Below are positions 12,396 to 12,405 of a stretch of DNA of 12,405 bases, one piece after another. A program made the position numbers and the translations under genes. Positions within the stretch are counted from its first letter, which is position 1, and every line of letters starts with the position of its first letter. The DNA comes from Betaproteobacteria bacterium (lineage in GTDB: Bacteria > Pseudomonadota > Gammaproteobacteria > Burkholderiales > SG8-41), in the NCBI GenBank assembly GCA_028292065.1, contig JAQGNC010000560.1, forward strand, positions 1 through 12,405, written 5' to 3'. Below the pieces are notes generated by a model, which was not told where the DNA came from, made no database searches, and saw only the letters and a list, made by a program, of their open reading frames with translations.

Positions 12396-12405
12396 CCCTT
12401 GTATC

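Noticed and set aside
12323..12405. A glmY-like small RNA gene upstream of glrK
   Set aside because: Only a terminator and ten flanking bases are in the window; nothing supports an RNA gene rather than a protein gene.

Overview
This 12.4 kb, GC-rich window looks like a betaproteobacterial chromosome. The evidence is the pairing of an rph-rdgB-hemW strand with a divergent yicC-gmk-rpoZ-spoT strand, a Bug-type solute-binding protein (a family greatly expanded in Burkholderiales and relatives), and a GlrK-GlrG-GlrR (QseE-QseG-QseF) two-component locus. This assignment is inference from gene content and protein flavour; no rRNA marker is present.

Layout. Positions 1-753 (minus) hold the N-terminal 251 residues of a Bug/TctC-like periplasmic binding protein, cut by the left edge. 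Positions 895-3575 (minus) hold rph, rdgB and hemW; hemW ends inside a hairpin that looks like a terminator. Positions 3714-7806 (plus) hold yicC, gmk, rpoZ and spoT: a YicC-family RNase, guanylate kinase, RNA polymerase omega and the (p)ppGpp synthetase/hydrolase, which is guanine-nucleotide and stringent-response housekeeping. Positions 7964-8605 (minus) hold two small envelope proteins: a 95-aa lipoprotein and a 114-aa single-pass membrane protein with a CxxCGVxESVR module. Positions 8830-12322 (minus) hold glrR, glrG and glrK, a sigma-54 two-component system with its outer-membrane lipoprotein. A minus-strand terminator at the right edge closes an unseen upstream gene.

Two things go beyond a routine annotation. 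First, the 224-bp gap between glrR and the two small envelope genes contains an exact TGTC-N10-GACA palindrome, the site I recall for E. coli GlrR. An overlapping 7/8 copy lies beside it, and a sigma-54-like -24/-12 element lies about 130 bp downstream with exact GG-N10-GC spacing. The simplest reading is that this envelope-sensing system drives the two uncharacterised envelope proteins beside it.

Second, the gaps before yicC, gmk and spoT each carry short tandem repeats with a 7-nt period. The units differ from gap to gap, but the pyrimidine arm always lies just before the next start codon, and none of these starts has a clear Shine-Dalgarno. In the gmk and spoT gaps a purine arm follows the upstream stop codon, giving a 17/18-bp and a perfect 26-bp inverted repeat. 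The rph-rdgB gap has the same layout with a 9-nt unit. No CRISPR array, insertion sequence, tRNA or rRNA was seen.
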